Source: Flavobacteriales bacterium
GTDB taxonomy: Bacteria; Bacteroidota; Bacteroidia; Flavobacteriales_F; PHOS-HE28
Reading direction: 5' to 3'
Length of the DNA stretch: 64,000 nt
Assembly (NCBI GenBank): GCA_019638115.1
Contig: JAHBUK010000003.1
Span: forward strand, 744,001-808,000
Positions 1 through 11,041 of the stretch are shown here, piece after piece. The notes beneath the pieces were generated by a model. That model did not search any database. It saw only the letters and a program-made list of their open reading frames with translations, and was not told where the DNA came from. The translations under genes were made by a program, and so were the position numbers. The number at the start of each line of letters is the position of its first letter. Positions within the stretch are counted from its first letter, which is position 1.

Positions 1-224
1 ACATCGCCCACCAGCGAGAAGAAGAGACCTGCCTGCACCAGCAGCGTGAAGCGGTCGCCCACGCGCCTGCTGTTGAAGAAGAACCAGCTGGACAGGATGA
101 GCAGCAAGGCCGGTTTGCAGATGTACTCCAAGGTGTGCAGCTCCTGCTTCTGGGCGACCATGGTGCCGATCAATGCGGCGGCAAAAAGTCCTCCGTTCAA
201 CCAGGTGTTCTTCCGGATATCCAT
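1..224 (-). CDS. Lysoplasmalogenase (YhhN/TMEM86 family), N-terminal part
   Basis: About 74 residues are visible from an ATG at 224, and the gene runs off the left edge. The reading frame has hydrophobic segments (GGLFAAALIGTMVA, then PALLLILSSWFFF) and ends in GLFFSLVGD. The pattern of a membrane helix, then KPALLL, then FSLVGD matches the start of YhhN/TMEM86 integral-membrane proteins. These hydrolyse the vinyl-ether bond of lysoplasmalogens, and FSLxGD carries one of the conserved Asp residues. The next gene on the same strand is a sterol-desaturase-family oxygenase, so the two may act together in ether-lipid turnover. The assignment rests on a fragment and should be checked against the full gene. 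Confidence 0.7.
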   Translation of the reverse strand, partial: MDIRKNTWLNGGLFAAALIGTMVAQKQELHTLEYICKPALLLILSSWFFFNSRRVGDRFTLLVQAGLFFSLVGD

Positions 225-326
225 GGAGCGTTCTGTTCTTGTCCCGATCGGGAACCAGTGGGTGGAGCGGCGCCAATTTAGCACGGTACTTCAACCGTGG
301 TGCTCCGGTGCCTATTTCGGCCCTGC

Positions 327-1553
327 TCAGGCAGCTCGGAGCGCTCCTGCTTGCGGCCGGTAGCTCCACCACAGGCCAAGGAGCGAAAGCGTCGTGAACA
401 ATACGATGCCGGCGGTGGCTACCGCGCCCTGAAGCAGGTCCGTGCTAACCAACAACAAGGCCGCCAGCACCAGTATCCGCAACACTTCCGCCCAGCGTAC
501 CCAGTGGCGCCCACCTTCCAGCAACAGGCCCAGGTCCATCACCCAGATCACGATCAGGGCCGCCGTGGTCCACTTGCGCACATCGCCCAACTGTTCTTGC
601 TGGAAGAGGAAAAAGGTGGTCACCACCAACAGCACCGTGAATTGCATGACCACGTAGGCCACGGTGCGCGAGTTCGCATCGGTGTCGTACTTGCGGTAGG
701 TGGCCCGGTCCACTTCCTTGGGCGCCTGGAAACCGCCCATGTAGTCGGGCATCCACCCCGGTGGCTTAAGGAAGAAACGCACCTTGTCCTTCCAATTCCG
801 CGCTTGCCTGGCCCAACGGAACAGATCCTGGTAGTAGTGGAAGTTGGCTTTCAAAGGGTCCCAAGTATTGAGCGGCGTGGTAATACCATACGTCGGCTCT
901 TCCTCCTCCACTTGGTAGGTGCCGAAGATCTTGTCCCAAATGATCAGCGTGCCCGCGTGGTTCCTGTCGATGTACTTGGGGTCGCTGCCGTGGTGTACAC
1001 GGTGGTGGCTTGGGGTGTTGAAGAGCCATTCAAGCGGCCCCAGTTTGCCAAGCGCCTTGGTGTGGATCCAGAACTGGTAGAGCGTAACGAAGGCGCCCAC
1101 CGTAACGATGGTGATGGGGTCAACGCCGAGGAAGGCGACAGGCACATAGAACCAAAAGCTGAAGAGCCCCTGCCACCAGCTCTGGCGCAGCGCCACGCTC
1201 AGGTTGTATTCCTCGCTCTGATGGTGCACGATGTGCGCCGCCCACAGGAAGTTGATCTCGTGGCTCAAGCGGTGGAACCAGTAGTAGAGCAGGTCGATCA
1301 GCAGGAAGGTGACGATCCACGTGAGCACCGAGTTCTCCAGCGTGAACAGCCGCCAGTTGTCGTACACCGCCAGGTACACGGCGAAGATGCCCGCCTTGGT
1401 AAAGGCCCCCACCACCTGTGAGCCGATGCCGCAGCCCATGTTCGCCACGAAATCGTTGAAGCGGTAGACCTTGCGGTTGCTCCATGCGCTCCAGGCCAGT
1501 TCAATGCCCATGAGCAGGAAGAAGAGGGGGATGGCGAGGGCGATGTAGTCCAT
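327..1553 (-). CDS. Sterol desaturase / fatty acid hydroxylase family membrane oxygenase
   Basis: A 408-residue integral-membrane protein with the diiron histidine clusters of the FA_hydroxylase superfamily: HRLSH, HIVHH and, further on, HHRVHH. About five or more hydrophobic segments flank them, and the C-terminal third is hydrophobic as well. I chose ATG 1553 (MDYIALAIPLFFLL) because the frame open further upstream is basic, not membrane-like, and overlaps a promoter box at 1565-1572. Enzymes of this class hydroxylate or desaturate lipids. Length and architecture resemble the alkylglycerol monooxygenase (TMEM195-like) branch, and the neighbouring lysoplasmalogenase fits an ether-lipid role. 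The substrate cannot be read from sequence. The gene is divergent from pheT. Confidence 0.85.
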   Translation of the reverse strand: MDYIALAIPLFFLLMGIELAWSAWSNRKVYRFNDFVANMGCGIGSQVVGAFTKAGIFAVYLAVYDNWRLFTLENSVLTWIVTFLLIDLLYYWFHRLSHEINFLWAAHIVHHQSEEYNLSVALRQSWWQGLFSFWFYVPVAFLGVDPITIVTVGAFVTLYQFWIHTKALGKLGPLEWLFNTPSHHRVHHGSDPKYIDRNHAGTLIIWDKIFGTYQVEEEEPTYGITTPLNTWDPLKANFHYYQDLFRWARQARNWKDKVRFFLKPPGWMPDYMGGFQAPKEVDRATYRKYDTDANSRTVAYVVMQFTVLLVVTTFFLFQQEQLGDVRKWTTAALIVIWVMDLGLLLEGGRHWVRWAEVLRILVLAALLLVSTDLLQGAVATAGIVLFTTLSLLGLWWSYRPQAGALRAA

Positions 1554-1564
1554 GGTTCGACGTT

Positions 1565-1572
1565 CAAATTTA
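1565..1572 (-). promoter_or_regulatory. Bacteroidota-type -7 box for the sterol desaturase gene
   Basis: On the minus strand this reads TAAATTTG, a full match to the TAnnTTTG -7 element. A TTG lies 18 nt upstream (complement of CAA at 591-593 of the second kilobase), fitting the -33 element. The start codon is only 11 nt downstream, so the leader would be very short. Confidence 0.5.
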
Positions 1573-1611
1573 CGGACACAGGCCGCGGACCAACCGCCTA
1601 AGCCTTTCGGA

Positions 1612-1619
1612 TAACTTCG
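1612..1619 (+). promoter_or_regulatory. Candidate -7 box for pheT
   Basis: TAACTTCG fits the TAnnTT(T/C)G pattern seen before several genes in this window. It lies 20 nt before the pheT ATG. No clear -33 box is visible. Confidence 0.35.
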
Positions 1620-1639
1620 CGCCTTCTTCACCCCCACCC

Positions 1640-4072
1640 ATGCGCATCTCCTGGAACTGGCTTTCCCAGTACGTCGATACGAACCTCACACCTCAGCAGG
1701 CTGCCGAGATCCTCACCAGCACCGGTTTGGAGGTGGAAAGTGTGGAGGCCTTCGAGCCCATCAAGGGCATGCTGGCCGGTGTGGTGGTGGGCCAGGTGCT
1801 GGAATGCGGCAAGCACCCCGATGCCGACCGCCTCAGCGTTACCGTGGTGGACCTCGGCGGGCAACAGGCGCAGATCGTATGCGGTGCGCCCAATGTGGCC
1901 GCCGGGCAGAAGGTGCTGGTGGCCACTGTTGGCACCACCTTGTACATGAGCGATGGCGGCAGCCTCGTCATCAAGAAGAGCAAGATCCGCGGGGTGGAGA
2001 GCCACGGCATGATCTGCGCCGAGGATGAACTGGGCCTGGGCCAGAGCCACGACGGGATCCTGGTGCTTGATCCTTCCGCTGTAGTAGGAACAACGGCCGC
2101 TGAACACCTGCAACTTACCAGCGACCATGTGCTGGAGATCGGTCTTACGCCCAACCGCACCGATGCCATGGGCCATGTGGGCGTTGCGCGCGACCTCATT
2201 GCCGCGCTCAACCACCGCCGCGGCCTTTCGCTGGAACTGAAACTGCCCGATGTGTCGGCCTATGCACAGGACCACGAGGGCGATGTTGTGAAGGTGGAAG
2301 TGCAGGCCCCCGTGGCCGCGCCGCGCTATGCCGGCATCACGCTCAGCGATGTGCGCGTTGGCCCATCGCCACAATGGCTGCAGGATCGCCTGCTGGCCAT
2401 TAGCCTGAAGCCGATCAACAATGTGGTGGACGTGACCAACTACGTGCAGCACGAACTCGCCCAGCCGCTCCATGCCTTCGATGCCGACCATCTGGCCGGT
2501 CGCCGCATAGTGGTGCGCATGGCGAATGCCAACGAGCACTTCACCACGCTGGATGAAAAGGAGCGCAAGCTTGACGCCGGCGACCTGGTGATCGCTGATG
2601 CGGAGAAGCCGGCCTGCATCGCTGGCGTGTTCGGGGGGCTGAAGAGCGGCGTTTCCGAAGCCACCACCACGGTGTTCCTGGAGAGCGCCTGGTTCGACCC
2701 CTCGCACGTGCGCCGTACCGCGCGCCGCCACGGCCTCAACACCGATGCCTCCTTCCGCTTCGAGCGTGGCGTGGACCCCGAACTCACGGTGTACGCCCTC
2801 AAGCGTGCGGCCTTGCTGCTGAAGGAAGTTGCTGGTGCGCGTATCGCTTCAGACATCACCGACCTGGACAACAAGCCACATGTTGCCCGTGAAGTGCAAC
2901 TGAGCTTCACCGAGGTGGAAAAGCTCAGCGGCGTGCGCATGGCCCCGGACGACATCGTGCGCATCCTGGAACTGCTGGACTTCCGCATCCGCGAGCGCAA
3001 CGCACAGGGCCTGCATGCCGTGGTGCCCGCCTACCGCACCGACGTGTACCGCCCCGCCGATGTGATCGAGGAGTTGCTCCGCATCCACGGCTACGACCAG
3101 GTACCCTTGCCCAGGCATCTGATGATGCCGCCCGTGTTGCACGATGCGCTCACGCTGGAAAGTCTGCGCCACCAAAGCGCTGCGCACCTTGCTGCACGAG
3201 GCCTGCGCGAAGTGATGACCCCCTCGCTGGTGAACGGCGAGCGCTGCGTGAAGAGCGGTGTCGCCGCAGCGGAGGAACTCGTCACGCTGGCCAATCCGCT
3301 CAGTTCCGAGCTCGATGTGCTGCGGCCCACCATGCTCTTCAGTATGCTGGGTCCGGTGGCGCACAACATCAACCGCCAGCAGCGCGACCTCGCTTTCTTC
3401 GAGCGTGGTCGCATCTACCGCCGCAAGGGGGAGAAGACCATTGAGACTGAAACGCTTGGTCTGTTGCTCACCGGCCGCCGCTTCGCAGAGAACTGGCGCA
3501 GTGCTTCGCGCAAGACCGAACTCTTCGATGCCAAGGAGGAAGTGGAAGCGCTGCTCGGTCGTCTTGGCCTGAACGCGCTGGCCACTTGGGAACCGATCGA
3601 GCATGCGTTGTTGAGTAATGCCCATGCGCTGCACATCAAGGGTCGCCGCTGCGGCCTACTGGGCGAAGTGAGCAAGCCCGTGCTGAAAGCCGCTGAGGTC
3701 TCCCAGCCGGTCTTCTTCGCCGAGTTGGATGAAGAGGCCCTGCTGGACGCCTGCCGCGCGCAAGAGATCGGCTACACCGAAGTGTCGCGCTTCCCCAGTG
3801 TGCGTCGCGACCTCAGCCTGCTGCTGGATGAAGGCGTGCGCTTTGAGACCCTCCGCAAACTGGTCCTGCAAGCAGAGCGCAAACTGCTCCAGGAGGTGGG
3901 CCTGTTCGATGTGTACCAAGGCGACAAGCTGCCCGCTGGCAAGAAGAGCTACGCGATGAGCTTCATCCTGCTCGATACCACCAAGACCCTCACCGACGAG
4001 CAGGTGGACAAGGCCATGGGCCGCATCCGCCAGGCGCTGGAGAAGGAGGTGGGAGCGGAGTTGCGGGGCTAG
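1640..4072 (+). CDS. pheT: Phenylalanine--tRNA ligase beta subunit
   Basis: An 810-residue protein starting MRISWNWLSQYV, the usual PheT start. The domains appear in order. The tRNA-binding (OB-fold) domain is near residues 40-150 (VGQVLECGKHPDADRLS, QIVCGAPNV). The B3/B4 editing domain is near 210-380 (KPINNVVDVTNYV, RFERGVDPEL). The B5 domain is near 400-480, the catalytic-like core follows, and the C-terminal anticodon-binding FDX-ACB domain contains RFPSVRRDLSLLLDEGVRF. It pairs with PheS, not in this window, to charge tRNA-Phe in the cytoplasm. Length is typical for the family. A degenerate second copy of its 3' end lies 40 bp after the stop codon. Confidence 0.97.
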   Translation: MRISWNWLSQYVDTNLTPQQAAEILTSTGLEVESVEAFEPIKGMLAGVVVGQVLECGKHPDADRLSVTVVDLGGQQAQIVCGAPNVAAGQKVLVATVGTTLYMSDGGSLVIKKSKIRGVESHGMICAEDELGLGQSHDGILVLDPSAVVGTTAAEHLQLTSDHVLEIGLTPNRTDAMGHVGVARDLIAALNHRRGLSLELKLPDVSAYAQDHEGDVVKVEVQAPVAAPRYAGITLSDVRVGPSPQWLQDRLLAISLKPINNVVDVTNYVQHELAQPLHAFDADHLAGRRIVVRMANANEHFTTLDEKERKLDAGDLVIADAEKPACIAGVFGGLKSGVSEATTTVFLESAWFDPSHVRRTARRHGLNTDASFRFERGVDPELTVYALKRAALLLKEVAGARIASDITDLDNKPHVAREVQLSFTEVEKLSGVRMAPDDIVRILELLDFRIRERNAQGLHAVVPAYRTDVYRPADVIEELLRIHGYDQVPLPRHLMMPPVLHDALTLESLRHQSAAHLAARGLREVMTPSLVNGERCVKSGVAAAEELVTLANPLSSELDVLRPTMLFSMLGPVAHNINRQQRDLAFFERGRIYRRKGEKTIETETLGLLLTGRRFAENWRSASRKTELFDAKEEVEALLGRLGLNALATWEPIEHALLSNAHALHIKGRRCGLLGEVSKPVLKAAEVSQPVFFAELDEEALLDACRAQEIGYTEVSRFPSVRRDLSLLLDEGVRFETLRKLVLQAERKLLQEVGLFDVYQGDKLPAGKKSYAMSFILLDTTKTLTDEQVDKAMGRIRQALEKEVGAELRG

Positions 4073-4112
4073 TCCAACTGGCGCCCCGCCTGTTGGAGTG
4101 CCCCCAACGCAG

Positions 4113-4176
4113 CGGTGTACGAGGCCATGGGCCACATCCGGTAGGGCTGGAGAAGGGGTGTGGTGCAGTTGAGAAG
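4113..4176 (+). repeat. Degenerate duplicate of the pheT 3' end
   Basis: This stretch repeats, with substitutions and a small indel, the last 60 or so bases of pheT (about 4007-4066). Both carry GGCCATGGGCC(G/A)CATCCG followed by GGCTGGAGAAGG and end near a GAGTTG/CAGTTG. It has no open continuation and is a non-coding remnant. It resembles, in a more decayed form, the HD-gene 3'-end copies near 54-56 kb. Confidence 0.7.
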
Positions 4177-4188
4177 CGGATCGGTCAC

Positions 4189-5790
4189 CTACCTCATCCG
4201 GTAGCTCACGCTCATGACCACGCCGGCCGCGCTGCTTTGGCGGCTCAGTGCATCGCTGTTCAGGCCGTTGCCGAACTGGCCACGTAACAGGGGTTCCAAC
4301 CCAACGGACCAGGCCGCGTTCCAACGGTAGCGGATATAGGCTCTTGCCGTGTAGCCGAACATCACCTGGCGGAAGGTCTGCTCGCTGACGGGGGCCACAT
4401 CGAAGCCGGAGCTGTTCGGCAATATGCCACTGCGACCACTGAGCAAGGCCACCGTGGGTCCGCCACGGAAGCCCAGGCTCCACCGGCCTTGCGTTAGGTG
4501 TGCATCCAACAGCAAGGGCACTTCGAAGTAGCTGCTCGTGGTCACCGTGGAAAGCGCATCCCGCAGGCGCGTGGTGCTGGTGTCGTTCTCATAGGCCGAT
4601 TGGATCACGAGCACGGTGGTGTCCACGGACTGGCCAACGAAGTACGGTGCGCCATTCAGGAATACCGTGTCGGTGACCACGAGGATGGTGGTGGTCACCG
4701 GTGCCAGGAACCAGTAGCGCGAGGATGTGATGTCGATCCGGTTGCGTTCATCCAATGCGATCGCATCCGCATAAGTGCCGTAGTGCAGGCCGGTGCCCAG
4801 GCCGAAGTTCCTGCCCATGTGCACGGCCTCGAAGCCGACTCCCCAGCGCGTTTCCGCGCCACTCACTTGCACTTCGTTGGCGGCATCTTGGGCGCCGTAT
4901 CGGCTGCTGGTGTTGAATAGCCCGCCCCACAAGCTTAGTTCCCATGGTGAGCGCGCAACGGCTGATAGTAGCGGCTGCTGGACCACGAGTTGCTCCGCCG
5001 TATCACGTGCTGTGGAAAGTGTCGCTGCATCCAGCATGATGCTATCCTCATCCGCTTCACTGCTTGTGCCTTCGGCACTTATTGCTGCCGTGTTAGCCGC
5101 TTCAGTGATCGTTTCCGGTGCTGGGGCCGTGCTCTCATTCAAGCTTGTGGAAGTGGTGGTTCGTGTGTGCGTAGTTGGAGCTTCCGCGCCGTGGTCCGCA
5201 ATACCGGTATCTGCTGTGTGAACGGTGTCGGTGCTTCGGTGCTGGTGTGATCCACTTTGTAGTTCTGCTTCTTGGCTTGCATCAGCACTGGTGTTCATTG
5301 TGCTTGGTGCACTTGCCGTCTGATGGCCCTTGGCGGCGGTATCCGGACCGGGCGCGGTTGTTTGTTTGGAGCGTTGTGCCACTGCAGGTTGTGCGGAATT
5401 GGTCATCGTTGCGTTCCGGCCGTCCAGTGGTTCGTTCGTTGTACTGTTCTGCTTGCTTGGTGCGCTGGTGGCAGTGGTGCCAGGTTGCTCCACGATCGTC
5501 TGTTTGGGCTCTTGTCGATCTTGGTGGCTATCACCGGTAGGAGGGGTGGCGCTGATGGATCGCACTTCTTCGGTGGGCGGAACGGGAGCAGAGGGGCTCG
5601 CGAGCCACCAGATGCCCACGCCGATCAACAGTGCGGCAATGCCACCGAAGTACCAGAAGCCACGGCGCTTACCTGCTCGCTGCTGGTCAAGGAGTGCTTG
5701 CGCAGCTGCCCAGTGCGCTTCCTCAAAGGGGAAGGAGCGTGCATCCAGCTTCTGCCGGGCCAGCTCGTCGAATTGCTCGTCGGGTCTCAT
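4189..5790 (-). CDS. Inner-membrane-anchored protein with C-terminal beta-barrel domain, coupled to an ECF sigma factor
   Basis: A 533-residue protein with three parts. Residues 1-45 are a charged cytoplasmic segment (FDELARQKLDARSFPFEEAHW). Residues about 47-68 form one transmembrane helix (YFGGIAALLIGVGIWWL). A long Thr/Ser/Glu/Pro-rich low-complexity linker follows. The last 220 or so residues alternate in beta-strand style and end in VSYRMR, like outer-membrane beta-barrel (PorT-like) domains. The start is ATG 5790, overlapping the stop of the sigma factor gene as ATGA, so the two are translationally coupled. By position it is the likely anti-sigma or signalling partner of that sigma factor. 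That role and the trans-envelope topology are inference. Confidence 0.75.
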   Translation of the reverse strand: MRPDEQFDELARQKLDARSFPFEEAHWAAAQALLDQQRAGKRRGFWYFGGIAALLIGVGIWWLASPSAPVPPTEEVRSISATPPTGDSHQDRQEPKQTIVEQPGTTATSAPSKQNSTTNEPLDGRNATMTNSAQPAVAQRSKQTTAPGPDTAAKGHQTASAPSTMNTSADASQEAELQSGSHQHRSTDTVHTADTGIADHGAEAPTTHTRTTTSTSLNESTAPAPETITEAANTAAISAEGTSSEADEDSIMLDAATLSTARDTAEQLVVQQPLLSAVARSPWELSLWGGLFNTSSRYGAQDAANEVQVSGAETRWGVGFEAVHMGRNFGLGTGLHYGTYADAIALDERNRIDITSSRYWFLAPVTTTILVVTDTVFLNGAPYFVGQSVDTTVLVIQSAYENDTSTTRLRDALSTVTTSSYFEVPLLLDAHLTQGRWSLGFRGGPTVALLSGRSGILPNSSGFDVAPVSEQTFRQVMFGYTARAYIRYRWNAAWSVGLEPLLRGQFGNGLNSDALSRQSSAAGVVMSVSYRMR

Positions 5791-6350
5791 CGTACTGCGG
5801 TCTTTACGGCTTCCTGCCCGGCCGATCGGGCAAGCGCCTTTTGAAGCACCTGGCGCGCGTGCGCCACATGCCATTTGGATGTTCCTTCACTGATCCCCAA
5901 TTCCTCGGCGATCTCTGCATGTGCATAGCCATCGATGGCGAAGAGGTTGAAGACCTTGCGCGACATGTCCGGCACCTGGCGCAAGAGCTCCGCGAAGGCA
6001 TCGGCTTCCATGTGCCGCAGGAATTCGTTCACCTCCAGCAGTGTTCCGCTATCCAGCGGTGCATCGATGTTCTCCATCGCCTTCCGCTTACGGTCCTTGC
6101 GGAATTCGTCGATCACGGTGTTGATCATGATGCGGCGCGCCCAGGGCTCAAAAGGCACTTCGGACCTGCGCTCGGGCAGGTTGGTCAGGATCTTCAGAAA
6201 GCCATCGTTAAGCCGTGCCACCGCGTCCTGCTTGTTGCGTACGTAGCGGGAGCAGATGCCCATGAGCGGTGCGTACAAGACCCGGTACAACTCATACTGG
6301 GCCTTGGCCTCTGCGCGTATGCACCGTGCTATCAGGCTTTCAGTGACCAT
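5787..6350 (-). CDS. ECF-type RNA polymerase sigma factor
   Basis: A 187-residue protein. Region 2 is near residues 20-95 (YELYRVLYAPLMGICSRYVR, FEPWARRIMINTVIDEFRK). Region 4 is near residues 120-175, with the helix-turn-helix motif FAIDGYAHAEIAEELGISEG followed by TSKWHVAHARQ. This is a group 4 sigma factor that recruits RNA polymerase to its own promoter set. ATG 6350 (MVTESLIARC) fits the family start better than an in-frame codon 19 residues upstream. The downstream gene overlaps by 4 bp and probably encodes its membrane partner. The regulon is unknown. Confidence 0.9.
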   Translation of the reverse strand: MVTESLIARCIRAEAKAQYELYRVLYAPLMGICSRYVRNKQDAVARLNDGFLKILTNLPERRSEVPFEPWARRIMINTVIDEFRKDRKRKAMENIDAPLDSGTLLEVNEFLRHMEADAFAELLRQVPDMSRKVFNLFAIDGYAHAEIAEELGISEGTSKWHVAHARQVLQKALARSAGQEAVKTAVR

Positions 6351-6415
6351 GGTTCCGATGTGCCGAAGGGTCCCCACCAAGCGGCAGGGACCCTTCGGAA
6401 GATACATCGTGCGCC

Positions 6416-7948
6416 TTATTGCTTCACGAAACGCAGGCTGGTGCTGTGCTGTCCATTGCTTACACGGAGCATGTAAAGACCAGCGTCAATGCCATGGGTA
6501 TCCATGGTGAGGCGGTTGCTGCCGGTGCTTACACCGAACTGCTGGCTGCGCACCACTTTGCCTTGCAGGTCCACCACGTCGAAGGTGAGCGTGCCGCTGC
6601 GCGAACTGTTCAGTGCCAAGGTGAAGCCTTCGTTCACCGGGTTGGGCCACAGGTTGGTGGCTTCCAGGCTGGCTTGTTCGCTTACGCTGGTGGGCAGTGA
6701 ATCGATCACCTTCACCGTGAGCGCGGACCGCACTTCACCGCCGGTGATCATGCCCAGGATGCCGTCCTGGTCCACGTTGACTTCGTCACAGAACGTGTCG
6801 GTGCAGCCCGCATCATCGGTCATGGTGAGGCAGATCTCGTAAGGCCCGCTGGCACCGTAAACGTGTGTGGGGAAGGCGTCGGTGCTCACCGTGCCATCAC
6901 CGAAATCCCAGCTGAACTGGAAGTTGCCCGTGCCTCCACTGCTTTGGTTCCAGATCCAGAGTTCGAAGGGGATGGGCTGCACCATGGTCGTATCGTTGCC
7001 GATGGTCACCAACTCATAGGCTTGCATCACCCAGAAAGCGGCTTCGCAAGGCAGGGAAACGTTGGGTATGCACTCGCACATGGCGTTCCAGGTCCCGAGT
7101 AGGCCCGTTCCGGACACAGTGCAAGGTGCTCCCGGCAGATCCGGACCGTTCAAAACGCCCAGGCAGTCGTAGTTGGATGGGGGGCCACTTTGAATGGTAC
7201 CGTTCGCATCCACATAGATCGTATCGCAGAAGGTGTTCACACAATTGTTGTCGGTGCCTTCCATCCAAAGACAGACGGGGTAAATACCTTCTCCGGGCAC
7301 AGTCCAAGTGGTGTTTGCGCCGACCCCCGCGGATCCATCGGGGAACACCCAGTTGTAGTTGTAATTGCCTCCATCTTCAACACTGCAACTGGTGAAGACC
7401 GCTTGGTATGGTACGAGGTTGCCACCGCCATCCGAAGCTTGGCCGACCATGAAGCAGGCCTGGCAGTTGGGTGCGGTCGGCATGCACTGGCAGTTTGCCG
7501 ACCACATCCCTACGACACCGATGTCGGTGATGCAGGAGGTGCCTGGCAATGCACTACCGCCGGGTATGCCGAGACAGTCAACGGGCGAAACACTACAATC
7601 GAAATCCACCACCATCACCAATGTGGTGCCCGGTGGTGGTGCTGTGGGCAAACTGTCCAAGACCGTTGTGGTGGTCGGCGTGGCACAGCCCGAAGTGATC
7701 ATGAAGCCGTAGGCCAAGCTGTTCAATTCCAACGTAACGGTGTAGTAGCAGTTGTCGTTGATCGGTACGTCGATATCGATGGCCGGAAAGGTGCCAGGCA
7801 CCGATTCGATATGGACAAATGAGTTCTGTACCGTGGCGTCGCAGGGGGTATGATGCCCGCTGATGTTCACGAAGTACTGAACCTGGGCCATAAGCGCCGA
7901 AGCCGCTGCGGTGGCGATGACCAGTAGTGTTGAGCGTAAAGAGAACAT
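6416..7948 (-). CDS. Secreted PKD-domain protein with T9SS type A sorting domain
   Basis: A 510-residue protein with a signal peptide (MFSLRSTLLVIATAAASALMAQ). Two PKD-like domains are visible. One is near residues 165-245 (SVEDGGNYNYNWVFPDGS), the other near 325-400 (FSWDFGDGTVSTDAFPTHVY). Two shorter repeats contain DCLG, LPG and a Cys-x-Cys end (NCQCMP, MCECIP). The C-terminal 75 residues are a T9SS sorting domain (LWPNPVNEGF, GLYMLRVSNG, RFVKQ). PKD folds usually mediate surface protein or glycan contacts. No catalytic domain is visible, so an adhesive or structural role is inferred. The gene stands alone between the sigma factor and SRPBCC genes. Confidence 0.88.
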   Translation of the reverse strand: MFSLRSTLLVIATAAASALMAQVQYFVNISGHHTPCDATVQNSFVHIESVPGTFPAIDIDVPINDNCYYTVTLELNSLAYGFMITSGCATPTTTTVLDSLPTAPPPGTTLVMVVDFDCSVSPVDCLGIPGGSALPGTSCITDIGVVGMWSANCQCMPTAPNCQACFMVGQASDGGGNLVPYQAVFTSCSVEDGGNYNYNWVFPDGSAGVGANTTWTVPGEGIYPVCLWMEGTDNNCVNTFCDTIYVDANGTIQSGPPSNYDCLGVLNGPDLPGAPCTVSGTGLLGTWNAMCECIPNVSLPCEAAFWVMQAYELVTIGNDTTMVQPIPFELWIWNQSSGGTGNFQFSWDFGDGTVSTDAFPTHVYGASGPYEICLTMTDDAGCTDTFCDEVNVDQDGILGMITGGEVRSALTVKVIDSLPTSVSEQASLEATNLWPNPVNEGFTLALNSSRSGTLTFDVVDLQGKVVRSQQFGVSTGSNRLTMDTHGIDAGLYMLRVSNGQHSTSLRFVKQ

Positions 7949-8103
7949 GGTTGAAGGGTTTGGATCGTGGCGCGATATCCGCGTTCATCTCCCTACACGG
8001 ACGATCGGGGGCCGGGGTTGGGTGCCCACAAAAAAAACGAGCCGCTTATCGTACGGTCAATGGAACCGACGAACTGGCCACGTGGGGCGCCTGCGCGCTT
8101 CAA

Positions 8104-8511
8104 CTACCGCGTTGCTTGGTCGATGTTCCGGAATAGGATCGTGTGCTGCTCCTTGAACAGCCGATGCATGTAGCGTTCGATCGGTAATACGGAGCGCACT
8201 TCAAGGTCCTCCACGATGCGTGTGCCCGTGGATATGGCCTCCAGCTTGAACAGCATGGTGATGTGGGTAAGCCCCATCACATTGGCCACGATGGTCACAC
8301 GGGCGTTGTTGGCATCGGCGGTAACCGTGGCTTTGTACCGGAAGCGGTAGGGAATGGGGCCCAGCTGAACGCGTTCATGGACCCGGAATGTGTTCTCGCC
8401 GATGGGCTCCATGCGTTCGATAAGCGGATGTACGCCAACGAACAGCTCCATATCGCTCAGGTGATCGAAGACCCGTTTCGGGTCAGCGCTTACTTGGAAG
8501 ATCAGTTCCAT
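8104..8511 (-). CDS. SRPBCC (START-like) family protein
   Basis: A 135-residue protein with the polyketide-cyclase/dehydrase fold signature. It starts MELIFQVSADPKRVFDHLSD, has alternating strands through the middle (YRFRYKATVTADANNARVTI), and ends in a long amphipathic helix (ERYMHRLFKEQHTILFRNID). Members bind hydrophobic ligands in a helix-grip cavity. There is no signal peptide, so it is cytoplasmic. It lies 18 bp downstream of hutU on the same strand and could be cotranscribed, but nothing links it to histidine breakdown. The ligand is unknown. Confidence 0.75.
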   Translation of the reverse strand: MELIFQVSADPKRVFDHLSDMELFVGVHPLIERMEPIGENTFRVHERVQLGPIPYRFRYKATVTADANNARVTIVANVMGLTHITMLFKLEAISTGTRIVEDLEVRSVLPIERYMHRLFKEQHTILFRNIDQATR

Positions 8512-8529
8512 CCTTGTTCGCAGTTGCCC

Positions 8530-10602
<2,073 letters not shown>

Positions 10603-10636
10603 GGTGGCAAAGATCGCCATGGCGGCACAAAGCCGG

Positions 10637-10852
<216 letters not shown>

Positions 10853-11041
10853 TTAGGCAAACACGCGATAACCGGAAGCGGTTCGCAGCGTGGCACGAAG
10901 TTTCACCACGAGCGCATGTTGGCCAAGCCCCGTGGCACGTTCTTTTCACATTGCACCGTGGGAAGCTTCCGCATTGCGCCGCCCAAAGCGCCCTTGTAGC
11001 CCGGGTAATTTGGCGGGTCGTACGCGAAGACCTTTTGAACC

